A stretch of 64,000 nt of DNA from contig OZ023187.1 in assembly GCA_963995505.1 (NCBI GenBank), positions 12,363,176 to 12,427,175 of the forward strand, in the 5' to 3' direction. The stretch comes from Hypericum androsaemum. Taxonomy: Eukaryota; Streptophyta; Magnoliopsida; Malpighiales; Hypericaceae. Of the stretch, positions 34,302-46,079 are shown one piece after another. Position 1 is the first letter of the stretch, and every line of letters starts with the position of its first letter. Both the position numbers and the translations under genes were made by a program. Below the pieces are notes generated by a model, which saw only the letters and a program-made list of their open reading frames with translations, made no database searches and had not been told where the DNA came from.

Positions 34302-35480
34302 TCATATGACCTGAGCTTTCCCCCTCTCCATCACCACCAAGTCATCATTCTCCAACTCAATTAGCCCTCCTAGAACATTATAGCCATACCTGCTACAATC
34401 CAAGGCTCCTAATGAGATCAAATTCCTCTCCAACTTTGAAACATGTCTAACCCCACACAACTTCTCCACGACACCATCCCATATCTTGATCCGGATATCA
34501 CCTATTTCAGTAATTTTACAAGCAGAACTATCACCCATAGTCACCATACCTGAATCAACGAACTTGTAGGTGTCGAACCATCCTCTCTTGGGCGTTATGT
34601 GAAAGGAATAAGCGCTATCTAAAATCCAGGAACCATAGTACTTTGGAGCTAACAAAACAGAAAGATAGTCACTATCCGATCTGTCCGAAAAAGAGGCCAC
34701 ATTCACGAAATCTGACCATTTTCTCTCTCGATCCCGAGTTCTTCTCGGACAATCTTTCTTCACATGCCTTTTTTTCTCCATACTCGAAGTAATTTTCTTT
34801 GAACCTCCTTGACCCCGACTGGGATCCCTTCCATCTCTTTCTCCTCCTCGACCATGGCTACCCATCACAACCAGCCCTTCTATTTATTCATCGCAAGTTT
34901 TTCTCATTTGATGAAACCTTAGCAGAGCACTTGTGATCTCGTCCAACACCAGGGACTCCTTCTCCCAAGTTAGTGTTGTAACCTAATTCTCGTAGGAACC
35001 CGGTAAAAAATTCAGGAGCAATAATGTGTTGTCTTCTTTCTCGCACATCACATCAACCTTTCTCAAGTCGCTCACAAGTTGACTGAAACTATTAATGTGT
35101 TAACTCAAATCCAAGCCGTCCTTCATCTTGAGCCCATACAATCTTTGTTTAAAATAAAACTTGTTCGACAAAGACTTAGACATATACCTTGCCTCCAATT
35201 TCTTCCATACCTCAGCTGGTAACTCCTCATCCATAACGTGATACATCACATCGTCTGCCAAGCACAAGTAAATTATCGCCACCGCCTTGGCCCCCATCTC
35301 CTTCCACTCTTGCTCCTCCATCTTCATGGACTTCTTCTCCAAGAGCGCGTAACCATCCCTTGTTGCACGAGGAGATCCTAGACACATCTTTGCCATAATC
35401 CAAAATTCAATGATCCATCGAACTTTACAAGAGCAAACTTCGCGCTGTACGACATCCTCCAACCTTAGCTCTAATACCAC
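34302..35480 (-). pseudogene. Copia gag and protease remnant
   Basis: The frame 35,480-35,100 encodes the gag start (ARYMSKSLSNKFYFKQRLYG, typical UBN2 wording). After a break, 34,868-34,302 holds a knuckle remnant (KKRHVKKDCPRR, with the first Cys pair lost) and the protease segment WILDSAYSFHITPKRGWF, where LDSGxSxH is the norm in this copia group. It ends in the GAG-pre-integrase region (GLIELENDDLVVMERGK). Stops separate the pieces. Confidence 0.75.
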
Positions 35481-35481
35481 T

Positions 35482-35905
35482 TGTTAGGAATTCAGCAACT
35501 TCGAGAACAAAATGTCCAAAGAACACAGATACAAGAGATTACGTGGTTTGGCCTAATGCCTACGTTAACGGGGAGAAAGGAGAACTTTTATTGATGGATT
35601 CGAGTCACAAAGCCATTCAAAACCCGTGGGTAACACGTCCTTATATAATAGACGAACTCTTGAAGAACAAGAAACCTATCTAGGTCGTCCTAGGATTCTA
35701 AAATAAGAGCCCGAGCAAAACAGAAAATGGCTGTCAGCACCACCTAGCGATCGCTAGGCACCTACCGATCGCTAGGATCCTAGCGGCCGCTAGGTCCCAA
35801 AATCAGCTACAATCTGGAACACTCTCCTATCGTTCACTAGGGGGCTAGTTGTCGCTAGCTCCGCCTAACTTTTCTACCATTACTTTTTCACGGTGCTTCC
35901 CAACA
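35482..35905 (-). repeat. 5' LTR of the deleted copia element, with nested palindromes
   Basis: Carries a TATATAATAG-like box (minus or plus readable) and, around 35,745-35,795, three stacked palindromes: CCTAGCGATCGCTAGG, CCGATCGCTAGG and CCTAGCGGCCGCTAGG. These can form hairpins in the transcript. Confidence 0.88.
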
Positions 35906-35910
35906 TGAGA

Positions 35911-37679
35911 GACCTCGGAGGATCGGGAAAGAAAGAATCAAAGAACAAAAGCAAGTGTGCAAGAAAGAGCTTCCTAAAGTTTTCATCTTGAATTCATCTT
36001 GTTATCAAAAAAAATTTCTAAAATACAAAGAAATATATTGACAATAATTGATCTAATTAATTTTCGGTAGGTGATTGACAACGTACAAAGAAATATATCT
36101 AAAATTTGACAACGTACGCATAAAAAAAATCTAAAATTTGACTACGTTGAAACTGATGTCAATTAATCACATGATGACCCATCAAATTACAATTGGTGAG
36201 ACCAAGTACAGTGGACCACCCCTTTGGCAGTAAAAAAGTAATCGAATGCCGCCTCCATCCAATAAACGTAGTGCAGAACAAGAGAATTAAAAACAAATCA
36301 ATAGAAAACACAAAAAACGGCGACACCTACGAGGACAACAAATGCATAGAGTTGTTAAAGTTTTTTAGGAGTCTAATTTGAGTTAATCGATTTAATAGAT
36401 TAGATATTAGATTATATAAAATAAACAAATGCATACAGCTAATACGCACATGCGTACGCACTCACTCCTGCAGTATCTCCGAGGAAATTCCCACCGGTAT
36501 TGCCTGTGCCAACAAATATTCAAGGGAAAACTCCAATTTTATATTTGACAAGAACTCGACGGGACTCGGTTTATTTATATATTTTTTAAAATAGTGACAT
36601 GAAACGATTATACGATAGGAACAGTAAATACATAGACGAAAAATAAAAATATCAAACAAAAAACGAATACCCATCCGAAGTCAACAGAATGGTGCGGGTG
36701 GAAGCGATAGACGATCGAGAAACTAGAAAGCTAACGATCGAAACGGAGTTCTGCCGAAACAAGCTACGACTAAAAACCACAAGATATGATGCTACCTCGT
36801 GGGCATTTGTATGCATACGAGATGCACACAAATAACAGTCAAGATTGAGATGAATAAACCGAGACAAATTTTTCCACCTGCAATTACAAAAAAAGTGTCA
36901 AAGTCCATACGAATCTCAAATCAAGCTGAAACCGATTCAAACAAAAGACCGCACAAAAACATAACCAAAACAGAAGTAGTACAACGAGTCCACCCAACAT
37001 AATGGACTAGGACAAGTTAGCCAACGACGACGACATAAACAAACAAACAAACGACATAGCTGCAACAAAAAAGAAAAAAGAAATGAAAACAAGCATAAAC
37101 TAAAACACACATGAGCCGGAGGGGTGGTCTAGAGAGACCAACCCCTTCGGCCCTCGACCTTTGCCGACACTGGTTCGCCAGAAGTTGAGCCAGCAACTCC
37201 GGCCGGGCACAGACAAATATGAGAAGGAGGCGAGCGGCGGTGTAATGACCTGCAGTGAGGGCTGCTAGTGGTGTTGACTGTCCGACAAGTCAGAATCAAG
37301 ATTAAGGCGAGATCTGTGAATATCCGGACAAGGGAAGGCAGGAGCGTGAAGATTCTAGGAGGGAGTGAAGGCCGGGTTCGGATGGTAGTTCCGTGTCTGT
37401 GGGGGGTGGCCGAAGACGATAAGGATGGAGGGTAGAGGGTGGAGACGTAAGGGAGGATGGTGGCGGGAGGATGGAGACAACACAGTAGCAGGGGAGTACG
37501 GGGAAGACACATATGGAAGGGAGGTGGATGAAGCAAAGAGAAGGTAGCCCGGTGGCAGCGAAGAAATGAGGGTCTAAAACAATAGGAAAGCTCCCACTTT
37601 GGCAGAGAGAGAGAGAGAGAGAGAGAGAATCTCTCTAAATATTATTTAGAGAGTACTATATGACACTAATTTGGTTTAT
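35911..37679. other. Spacer with a GA microsatellite; no gene identified
   Basis: Up to about 37,000 it is A+T-rich. From 37,110 to 37,560 the sequence is G-rich on + and open for 135 codons on the minus strand (proline/serine/leucine-rich), which I cannot assign to any family. A GA repeat lies at 37,604-37,628, just before the MITE. It may be an unrecognised element fragment. Confidence 0.35.
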
Positions 37680-38101
37680 CTATATAGGGGTATGGATTGG
37701 GTACGGAATGCCACTATTTCGAACCGTTTGGAATGAAGACACGCGGGGACTTTTTTGCAAACGCGCTAAAATACGAAGACCAAAATGAAAAAAGCCATGC
37801 ACAAACACATGTTAGATACAAATGCCATTATCACATAATTGCGCATGCCAGTATCACATAACAGTGCATGCCAGTGTGACTTTTTTGCAAAAATGCTAAA
37901 ATATGGGGGATCAAAATGAAAAAAACTATGCGTACCATTATCATCAACGGGGACTTGCCGTTTTCACAAAAACAAATGCCATTATCACATAACTGCACTT
38001 GCCATTATCACATACATGCGCTTGCCGCTGCGTTCCCCTTTCAGTCCAAACCATTCGGAATCAATTCCTTCACTCCGTACCCAATCTAAACCCCTATATA
38101 G
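37680..38101 (+). mobile_element. hAT-like MITE, copy 2
   Basis: The element is 37,688-38,093 with GGGTATGGATTGGGTACGG at the left and its imperfect inverse (TCCGTACCCAATCTAAACCC) at the right. The 8-bp duplication CTATATAG stands at 37,680-37,687 and 38,094-38,101. Same orientation and interior as copy 1. Confidence 0.87.
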
Positions 38102-38309
38102 GAACTCACTTTTTGGTCATCCACGGTCATTATGAACGTCTCTATCCGTGTAATGGGTATATTATTAGTATTTTGTGTTTCAGATATAACTGATGAGGTA
38201 AATGAGGTTTACCCAGTTATAATGAAGTGATATTTTAATTTGACCAATTTTTAAGGAAAATCTTCCCTAACTCTTATAAAATTAAAATTTTAAATTTTAA
38301 ATTATAGGA

Positions 38310-39655
38310 AAAATTATATACCAAAATTTACTAAAATTTCTAAAAATTCGATATCGAATAAAATTTCGTAAACCGAAATACCAATCCCAAAATACTGAAT
38401 ACCAAAAAAAATACCAAAAATCCCGAATACTGAATGCTCGCCCCTACAGGGGGTTCAGATTCAGTGGGGATAGTGCTTGTTTTCACTGAAGGAAATCAAA
38501 AGGAGTGAGAATAGCAATCTAAGTAATAACAAAAGAATCAGGGACAATATTGAAAAAGTATTATTAACCAAACCAAACTACAAAATAGGGAAAATACAGT
38601 TATGGAAATTTTAAAAAAGAAAAAAAAACAAAGCAATCACATAAATTTTATTTGTGGTTACAGAAATTTATCGTACCAATATCGTAGTAACACTATATCT
38701 GTTTCATATGGCAGTGATACCAATATCAGTACACGTATATATCAGATTCATATTTTAAACTTTCGATTAAAGGGTTATATTCTATTTTTGTTAACAAAAA
38801 TGTATCGTACCAATATCAAGTAATTTTATACCAGTTTCATATGATAGTGATACCAATACTTTTTTTGTTACATCAATTTATCGTACCAATATCGCAATAA
38901 ATATATAATAGTTTCATATGGTAGTGATACCAATATCAGTACATGTATATACCGTTATCTATAATAAAAAATATAACACTATCACTCCACACATATGCCA
39001 ATATTACAATGATCACATCATGTATACACCACAGAAATACTATTTCAGTAAGAAAAATAACATTCGAAATCATACACTGTCTCTTGAAATCTATCAGAGG
39101 CCAAATAAAATTAGCTTAAACAGGGAACCCACAGTTGAAAACAACAGTCGAAATCATACACTGTCTCTCGAAATTTATCAGAGGTCCTGAGTAGCTACAT
39201 TCTACTCGTCTTTGAGATGCTTCTCTTGCTCCTTCTACTTCATCTTCAGTTGCTTCTTCATTGAACTTCGTACACCACCTGGCACTAAACAACAACAACA
39301 AACGTGAACAAACAAATTAGACATCATAGAGACATCAAACAACCAGATTAGAGATATTCAAAAATCATAAACTCTTGGACCAGAGGTGGACAAGAAGGGG
39401 AAGAACCCCCACCCTAAACAAAAGAGCCAAAGAACCACATCAACGAAATCTAAGGGATACGATTTATTACGTTACATATAAACCATTAACCCTCCTCTTA
39501 TATTCCAATATTAGAACACGTGTATGCCATTACTACTTCGCATACATACCCATCCCGATCCCGAATAGTATTTGGTAAATTCGGTATTTACTGAATTAAA
39601 TTTTGATAAATTCGGTGTTCGGGATCGGTAAATACCGAATGCACACCCCTAGACA
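38310..39655. repeat. Two hAT-like terminal fragments and a short tandem repeat between them
   Basis: At about 38,330-38,450 and 39,545-39,652 the minus strand begins TAGGGGCGAGCATTCAGTAT and TAGGGGTGTGCATTCGGTAT, followed by sequence with repeated GGTATTT/ACCGAA. This is the typical terminal style of hAT-type elements, but no matching opposite ends are seen. Between them (38,660-38,960) a unit with ATCGTACCAATATCG and TTTCATATGGTAGTGATACC occurs three times, and a segment CGAAATCATACACTGTCTC occurs twice (39,065 and 39,150). Confidence 0.45.
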
Positions 39656-40565
39656 GAACAACAATAACTTTTTTATTTTTTTCCTTACATTTGAAGATGA
39701 GGAAACCATGACTTTTGAATACAATTAAAAGTTCATTAATTTAAATAATTAGAAATAAAATCAACGTAAATTTTAATTTGAAAACTAACATTAAATTCAT
39801 AATTAATTTTTCGAGTTCTATTTGTAACGCTAGAGATTTATCAAGTTAATGATAACGACAAGATCATAAATTTATGTTATAACTTTTATAAAATAATATT
39901 GTATTATTAAGGTAAAAATCTACTTAAGTATTTTTTATTTTCGTCTATTTACACACCACTACATTTTATTTCGAAAGGTTCAACCAAATAATAGAGATCT
40001 ATTTAATTGACACTCCACTTTTTGAGTATATTTTTTGGATATAAATATTCCGATATATAATTAAGAAAAAATAATTTTAAATTATCTGTTGAAACAAATA
40101 AGAAAAAATTTATGAAAATACTCATATTGTAATATTTTTCATATTTTTTGATTTATTCTTAAAATTTTAATTTAACTATACTTATGAGTATTTTTGCCCA
40201 AGAATTTGAATTAATCTGAGAAATTTCTGCAACTTGGTTGAACATTTTGAAATAACAGACTGGTGGTATGCCAATAGGCGAAATTACAGTGTACATAAGT
40301 GAACTTTTATAATGAAATATAAGGTGGACTATAATTTTTCAAATTTATTATAAATATTTATTTCAAATAATAATTTAAAAATGGTTTGCCGTAACATTAA
40401 CCACGTAATTTGTCTTAAAAATATTTCAACAACTAACGAAAATAAAAAAAAATTTAGGGGGGCGAAAAGAAAAAGTAGTGAAGAAGAAAACTAGTGGTCT
40501 CTTGTTCCTCGGAATGGACCAAAACTACCCCGGTGCCATTATAACATCCCCACTCCCCTCCTCGT
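39656..40565. other. A+T-rich DNA upstream of the HIPP gene
   Basis: Mostly A+T-rich with no repeats that I recognise. The last 100 bp become C-rich and lead into the promoter. Confidence 0.4.
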
Positions 40566-40573
40566 TATAAATA
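40566..40573 (+). promoter_or_regulatory. TATA box of the HIPP gene
   Basis: TATAAATA in GTTATAAATAAACC, followed by a CT-rich leader (CTCTCTCTCTCTCAC at about 40,613-40,627) usual for plant 5' UTRs. It sits about 165 bp before the likely ATG. Confidence 0.65.
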
Positions 40574-40731
40574 AACCTCCAACTCTCCCACTCCAACCCC
40601 CTCCTCCCTCGCTCTCTCTCTCTCACACAAACCGACTCTCAAAAAATAAAAATAAAAAAGAAAATTTAAATTTAAAGAGGAGAAGAAACTGAACCGTTAG
40701 AAAACCGTTCTCTCGAAGCAACACTCTCTCA

Positions 40732-42175
40732 ATGGCTAAGGTAACTAAATCCCGAAACTGACACACTTCACATTCCCACATTTCTTCAACTCCTCCATTT
40801 TTTTTAAATTTTTTTTTGTTTGACAATGGGTTGCTGCCTTAATTTCTCTGTCCCCCAGAAGAAGAACAACAACAACGGCAACGAGGGGTCGATGACCGGA
40901 GAGGAGAAAAACGCCTCCTCTGGCGGCGGCGGCGGTGGGAAGAAGAAGGAGGAGCCGCCGAAGGAGCCCATCGAGGTGGTCCTGAAGATGGAGATCCACT
41001 GCGACGGCTGCGCTTCCAAGCTCACCAAACTCTCTCGCTCTTTCTCTGGTACCCTTTTATTTCCCCGGAAAATATTTTGTGGGGTTTTAAGAAGATTTAA
41101 TTTTTGGTGTTGTTTTTTTTTATTAGGGGTGGAGTCGGCAAAGGCGGATATGGGTTCGGGGAAGCTGACGGTTGTGGGTCTGGTGGACCCCACCCAGCTC
41201 CGGGAGTTCCTGGCCCAGAAGACCAAGAAGAAGGTCGACGTCGTTTCGCCCCAGCCAAAGAAGGAAGACAACAACAAGAACAAGGAGAAGGAGAACAACA
41301 ACGAGAAGGAGAAGGAGAAGAAGGACGACAAGAAACCCCCAAACGACAGCAACAACAAGAAGCCTAAAGAGGTAACTAATCGAGTCCAAAACCCTGACGT
41401 GTCGTTGTATTAGCCGTTAATTAATGTTTAGTTGTTAATTAATTGATGTAGGCGCAGGTGACCACTGCTGTGATTAAGATGAGTCTACATTGCCAGGGAT
41501 GCATTGAGAAGATCCACAAGATTGTTTCTAAAACCAAAGGTGTCTTAAAGTTGCTTGTTTCTGTATAGAGAGATATTGTTTTGTTTTTGGTTTGGAATTG
41601 GATTATTGGTGGCTGACGGCGTTCGGGTGGAATGGGCAGGGGTGCAAGAGGTGTCCATTGACAAGCAGAAGGAGTTGGTGGCAGTGAAGGGGACCATGGA
41701 CGTCAAGGCCTTGACGGAGACCCTCAAGGTGCGGTTCAAGAGGAATGTGGAGGTAGTACCGCCCGCCAAGAAGGACAAGGAGGAAGGGGACAATGCAGGT
41801 GGCAATGGCGGGAAGAAGAAGAAGGGTGGTGGTGGTGAGGAGAAGGAGAAGGAGAAGGAGAATGGTGGTGGGGTCGGTGGTGGTGGTGGTGGGGGCGGGA
41901 TGATGATGGTTGGTGAGAACAGGATGGATTACATGATGCAGCCAGGGGTTGCACCGGGTTACGGTTTCGTGGGTCAGCCTGTGTATGCGCCGGGTTTTGT
42001 GGGTCAGCCCGTTTTTGCGAATGGGACGATGGGCCAGCCTGTTTATGCGAATGGGTATATGGGACAGCCGGTTTACGGGTATGGCCCGGATAATGGGTAC
42101 GGGTACCAGGTCCCCGGTTATCCGGCTCACATGAAGTTCAATGATGAGAACCCGAATGCTTGCTCTGTGATGTAG
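40732..42175 (+). CDS. Heavy-metal-associated isoprenylated plant protein (HIPP, two HMA domains)
   Basis: Coding exons by splice sites and frame: 40,732-40,740, 40,859-41,048, 41,127-41,371, 41,452-41,539 and 41,640-42,175, giving 355 aa. The first HMA domain has HCDGCASKL (metal-binding CxxC; about residues 35-100) and the second HCQGCIEKI (about 155-220). A Lys/Glu/Asn-rich linker lies between them. The tail is glycine-rich with four repeats of GQPV[YF]. The protein ends CSVM, a CaaX box for prenylation, so it should sit at a membrane. HIPPs bind metals such as Cd, Cu or Zn and act in detoxification and stress responses. An alternative start at ATG 40,826, inside intron 1, would give MGCCLNFSVPQ and then the same protein. 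The exon-1 start is preferred because both splice sites fit and the leader ends there. Confidence 0.9.
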
Positions 42176-45100
42176 TAGGGCTTTTAAGGTGAGTTCAGGG
42201 AGGGTGGTGGCACAGTTTAGAGCGGAGGAAGAAGGATTAACAAATTGTAGATAAATCCAATAGAAGACAGTTGAGCAATGTTGGCGATTGAAATTTTTTG
42301 GTGAACGGTGGGTTATATGGTAGTATGAGTTAGTTGCCAGCTTCTGTCTGTCTGTTTTGCTGATTAGTGAGTGATCAATAAGGATGGTTCTCTGCAATTG
42401 AATTAATGAAGAATATTCGTCTACCGGCAACTTGGAAATTTTTTACTTTTTTTATAATTCTAGCTCTTGTTTGGATGTCCATGTTAGTTCCTTTTTTCAT
42501 TTTTTAGGATAATTATTTCTTAATTTATATTCCTTGTCTGATTGTCTTCCTCTGCTCACACTTGGGAAGGTTCAGTGAATTTGGTTTTGTTTGGTGAACG
42601 ATCTGGAACATGAAAATTTATACAAGTACTAAAACACTTAAACTCGTTTAAAGAAATTTTAAATTTTAAAAATGTTAAAAATATCATTGTAAAATTACCT
42701 GGGCGAAGGGTTACGATAGAGTCTAACGGTGTTCGACAATTCCGAAGATCGGTAACCACTAAGAGGTCGACAGGTTATACATAATGATGAGGGGAGCAAG
42801 GAAAGAAACAGAAACGAAAAGTTAGTTGATTCCTGTGATCTGGAAGATTCTTGACCATATAGGCTCAATCATAAGCTGCCTCCTAGTTCTCTCTGCCAAT
42901 TATATTGAGTCGTTTTGGAGAATTTTCATACCATTGTCAGTTTCATTTGTCAGGTTTGGACTAGTGAAACTTGGAATCACAAGCTCGTGCAAGTCTTTTC
43001 AATGCTCTCTAGATGGATCATATACTCGAAAATTGTATTATTGACATGGAAATGTTACTATTGATTACAATTTTTAAGGAACTCCAATTTTATTAATCAG
43101 AAGTCATAAAATGTCTACAATAGATTATCTAAAATCTGATGGATAAAATTTGTATCCGAAATTTCATGTAAACGACATATAAACATAGAGAAGATCAATT
43201 CCGATCTCTCACAATTTCGCAATGAAATTTTGATGCATATAACTCTTTACAAATCTCTCGTAAATGGATTATGAAAAAGAATGGATTTGTTTCTCAAAAA
43301 AAGAATGGATTTGGATGAAAATAACGATCTGAGAAATGTCATTGGAGCCATTTATAAATACAAAGACCCAGCAATTAATTCAGAAAATACGGGGATGCGT
43401 CAGTCACGCCGTTGTTAGTTGTCGAGCAGGAAATACGGGGCTTCTCTTGTTACCTGTCCACTTGTGTCGTCCGGGAGGGATTCCCTTCCCGGGACACGTA
43501 CCTACCTACTACGGGTGAGTGTAGGGATGATTATGAATTAAATCGGGTTTGAGATTCACTGCGATTTAATTCATCAAAAAATTGGTTTATTCGCGGCTAA
43601 TACTAATCTTAATTTATTCGGAGACGAATTAAATACAGTTTAAGATATTTGTTAATTCGATAAATTATTTTGTAAATCATATGTTCGATTCGAATTTGTA
43701 TTTAGATAAATCAAATATAGTTCAAGTTTATGATAATTCGAATTCTTTCAAATTTGAACCATGATCACTCATAGGTGAGCAAGACCGTGGCAAGGATCTC
43801 TTTTGATTATTCAGTTAAATATCCGGATATCAGATAATATAAAAAAATTGAGGGTGAACAAGAGAGGTGATATTATACAATAGACAAGTGCAACTGGCCC
43901 AAAACATACACATGTACGTATTTTGTCGTCTTTTCTCTTTTGTATTGTACTACACGGGAAAAGTAAAATTGGTGTTGCCACTAATTCTAATTGGTGGCGT
44001 CCTTTCCTGCAGCGTTAAGTCGCTTGTCCCCGTCGTTGAATACAAGTAAAAGAATAAAGCACTTTTCTGAATTTGAAGCAGGCAGGCAGATGGTGAGGCC
44101 AGCACTTCTTCCCTCTGTTTAATGACAATTGACCAGTACCTTCAACTTCTGGTTCGTTTAGCAACGGAAGGATTAAAAATGAAATTCAGACCAATATTAT
44201 TCCAATTTAGACGTCGTTTTAAACGTGAAAAATTTATCAATTTTCAGGTTATTATTTTGGATATAAAGATGTGCAAATTTCGGTTTAACGAATTTTAGAC
44301 ATGTATTAAAATATTATATTCGAATTTGAATTACTCGATCTAATGAGTGTTCACATAGTGGGTAGTATATGAATTTTATGGACGTCTAGAAATCATTACT
44401 ATTCACGTACATGAAGGAATTAATTTATGCAGTAGATGACATGATGATAATCCTACACTTTGGGGCGTATTATTTTCAATTGAGACCCATCATCACTTCA
44501 CATGCAACGACCCATGAACCTGTAGGCTACCATTGCTTTCCTCTTCGCCTTTTGGTAACACACAAGAAACTTATACGTCCCGTGGAAATAAATTATTAAT
44601 AGTTAGGGGTATTTTTGTCATGAAATTATGGTCAAAGTCAATGTTGCTGGAAAACGGTCAAACTCACTACGTCAGTGCAAGAGAGAAAAAAATGAGTCGA
44701 TCATCCACATGCTTGGCTGTCAACAAATTAACATTTGTAACAACCATGTGAATTGGCAAAGCTTTAATAACAAAAAAAATATACAATGTACTTGGTCAAA
44801 AAAAAAAGTTAACCTACGAGTAGCAAAGTAACATTTTTCTTAAAAAATTAACCATGGTTAAAAATTTATTACTAAAATAAAAATTTGAAAAACCAGCGTA
44901 ACTAGAAAGGCAAAATAAAACACGAGATTTTTGGTAAATTTGAACTTTTTCGTTTTAAATGCTAGCAAGTATATTCCAAATCATGCGAGGGAATTGAATC
45001 TTTTATCTCGTAGACGTGGTGATTTGATGAGCTCAAGTACTCCATGGGAGGAGGCATAAATCGAAAAAGTCCTGACCAGGTAGAAATATATTTTTTATGA

Positions 45101-46070
45101 AAGTAGACCCTAAATAAAAGGAAAAAAGTGGTTCATGGGAAATTATTTTCCGACTACTTTCTGAAGTACGATCAAACGATGGGAAAATATTTGATGAATT
45201 TCCATAAACTTATTCCAAATAGAGGTTTTTTCAAAATCCCATATTTCGTAAATAGAGTTTCGCCATTCTTGATCATTTTCTATAATCGTTTTCTTGTAAT
45301 AATTATACGAAGGTAAATAATGTTATGTCATCAAGCAACTTGCTGGGTAAGGCGTTAGTGTGAGAAAAAATAAATCTCCGGAAAGAGAATCTCTCTAAAA
45401 GTGGCAATTTTTTTGGGGTATAAAGGGCACGCTTTGGTTACGTCATATGTATGCATATATGAAAGTTACGAAAATTCAAAATTAAATTACAGTAGATTGA
45501 AAAATTCATAGAAAATTGAATGAAATTTTATGAAACAATTATCGACAACCACCAAAATATATGTAGTAATTATTTAGTTCCTTAAATATTTTAAAACTTT
45601 CCATATTTTATTAGTAAAATTTGCAAAATCCACGTAACGGTAGAAAATTCTATTCATAAGTCAATTCTCGCTTTTTTTAAAGACAATCAATTCTCGCTTT
45701 AATACCTTACTATCCATCGCCAGCACGGCAATAGAGAAAAGTCCTTTGTGTATTTACTCGGTGAGTAGGACGCATGAAAAGAATTTCCCTTTCATATGAA
45801 TTCTTTTGAAAGGTAAATTTTTAAGACTTCCTAGAAATACTACTGATGCAGTACCACTTCCACCACCAACAACTACATTTTACACTAAAAAAAAGTACAT
45901 TTTTTGTAGTCCTAAGCTAAATATCATTTAGAGCATTCCTCGTTGCGAAGGAAATTTGTCCCCAATTGTGAGGTGCCCCGATTAAGGCACATGACTATCG
46001 AGGAATAAGCACATGCACTTTTTTTTGGATCGACAGACATTCCCTCACCTTTTTTTTACTTTTTTTATGG
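42176..46070. other. Long A+T-rich intergenic stretch
   Basis: About 3.9 kb without recognisable genes. A TATA-like TTTATAAATA (about 43,350) is followed by a G+C-richer patch with a hairpin at 43,464-43,497 (GTGTC...CCGGGAGG against CCTTCCCGGGACAC, short bulge), but no frame or family is identifiable. The rest is spacer with homopolymer runs. Confidence 0.4.
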
Positions 46071-46079
46071 TATTCGGTG

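Larger units (their letters stand above)
33164..35910 (-). mobile_element. Ty1-copia element with most of pol deleted (non-autonomous)
   Basis: LTRs at 33,169-33,554 and 35,482-35,905 run TGTTAGGAATTC to CTTCCCAACA. The whole is flanked by the 5-bp direct repeat TGAGA (33,164-33,168 and 35,906-35,910). A primer site TGGTATTAGAGC (minus strand, 35,468-35,479) is complementary to initiator tRNA-Met as in most plant copia elements. Only about 1.9 kb lie between the LTRs: gag, zinc-knuckle and protease remnants, then a jump to the end of reverse transcriptase and RNase H. Integrase and the RT core are missing. Confidence 0.9.

Noticed and set aside
37129..37536. 135-codon Pro/Ser/Leu-rich minus-strand frame
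   Set aside because: Composition-driven; no recognisable domain. It may belong to an unidentified element, but a gene call is unsupported.
41603..42430. Minus-strand frame of 275 codons opposite the HIPP last exon
   Set aside because: Antisense of a G-rich coding exon; His/Thr-rich with no domain, and the + strand gene is certain.
43464..43497. Hairpin that might be a microRNA precursor
   Set aside because: The stem is under 20 bp with a bulge, too short and without a typical 21-nt duplex arrangement.
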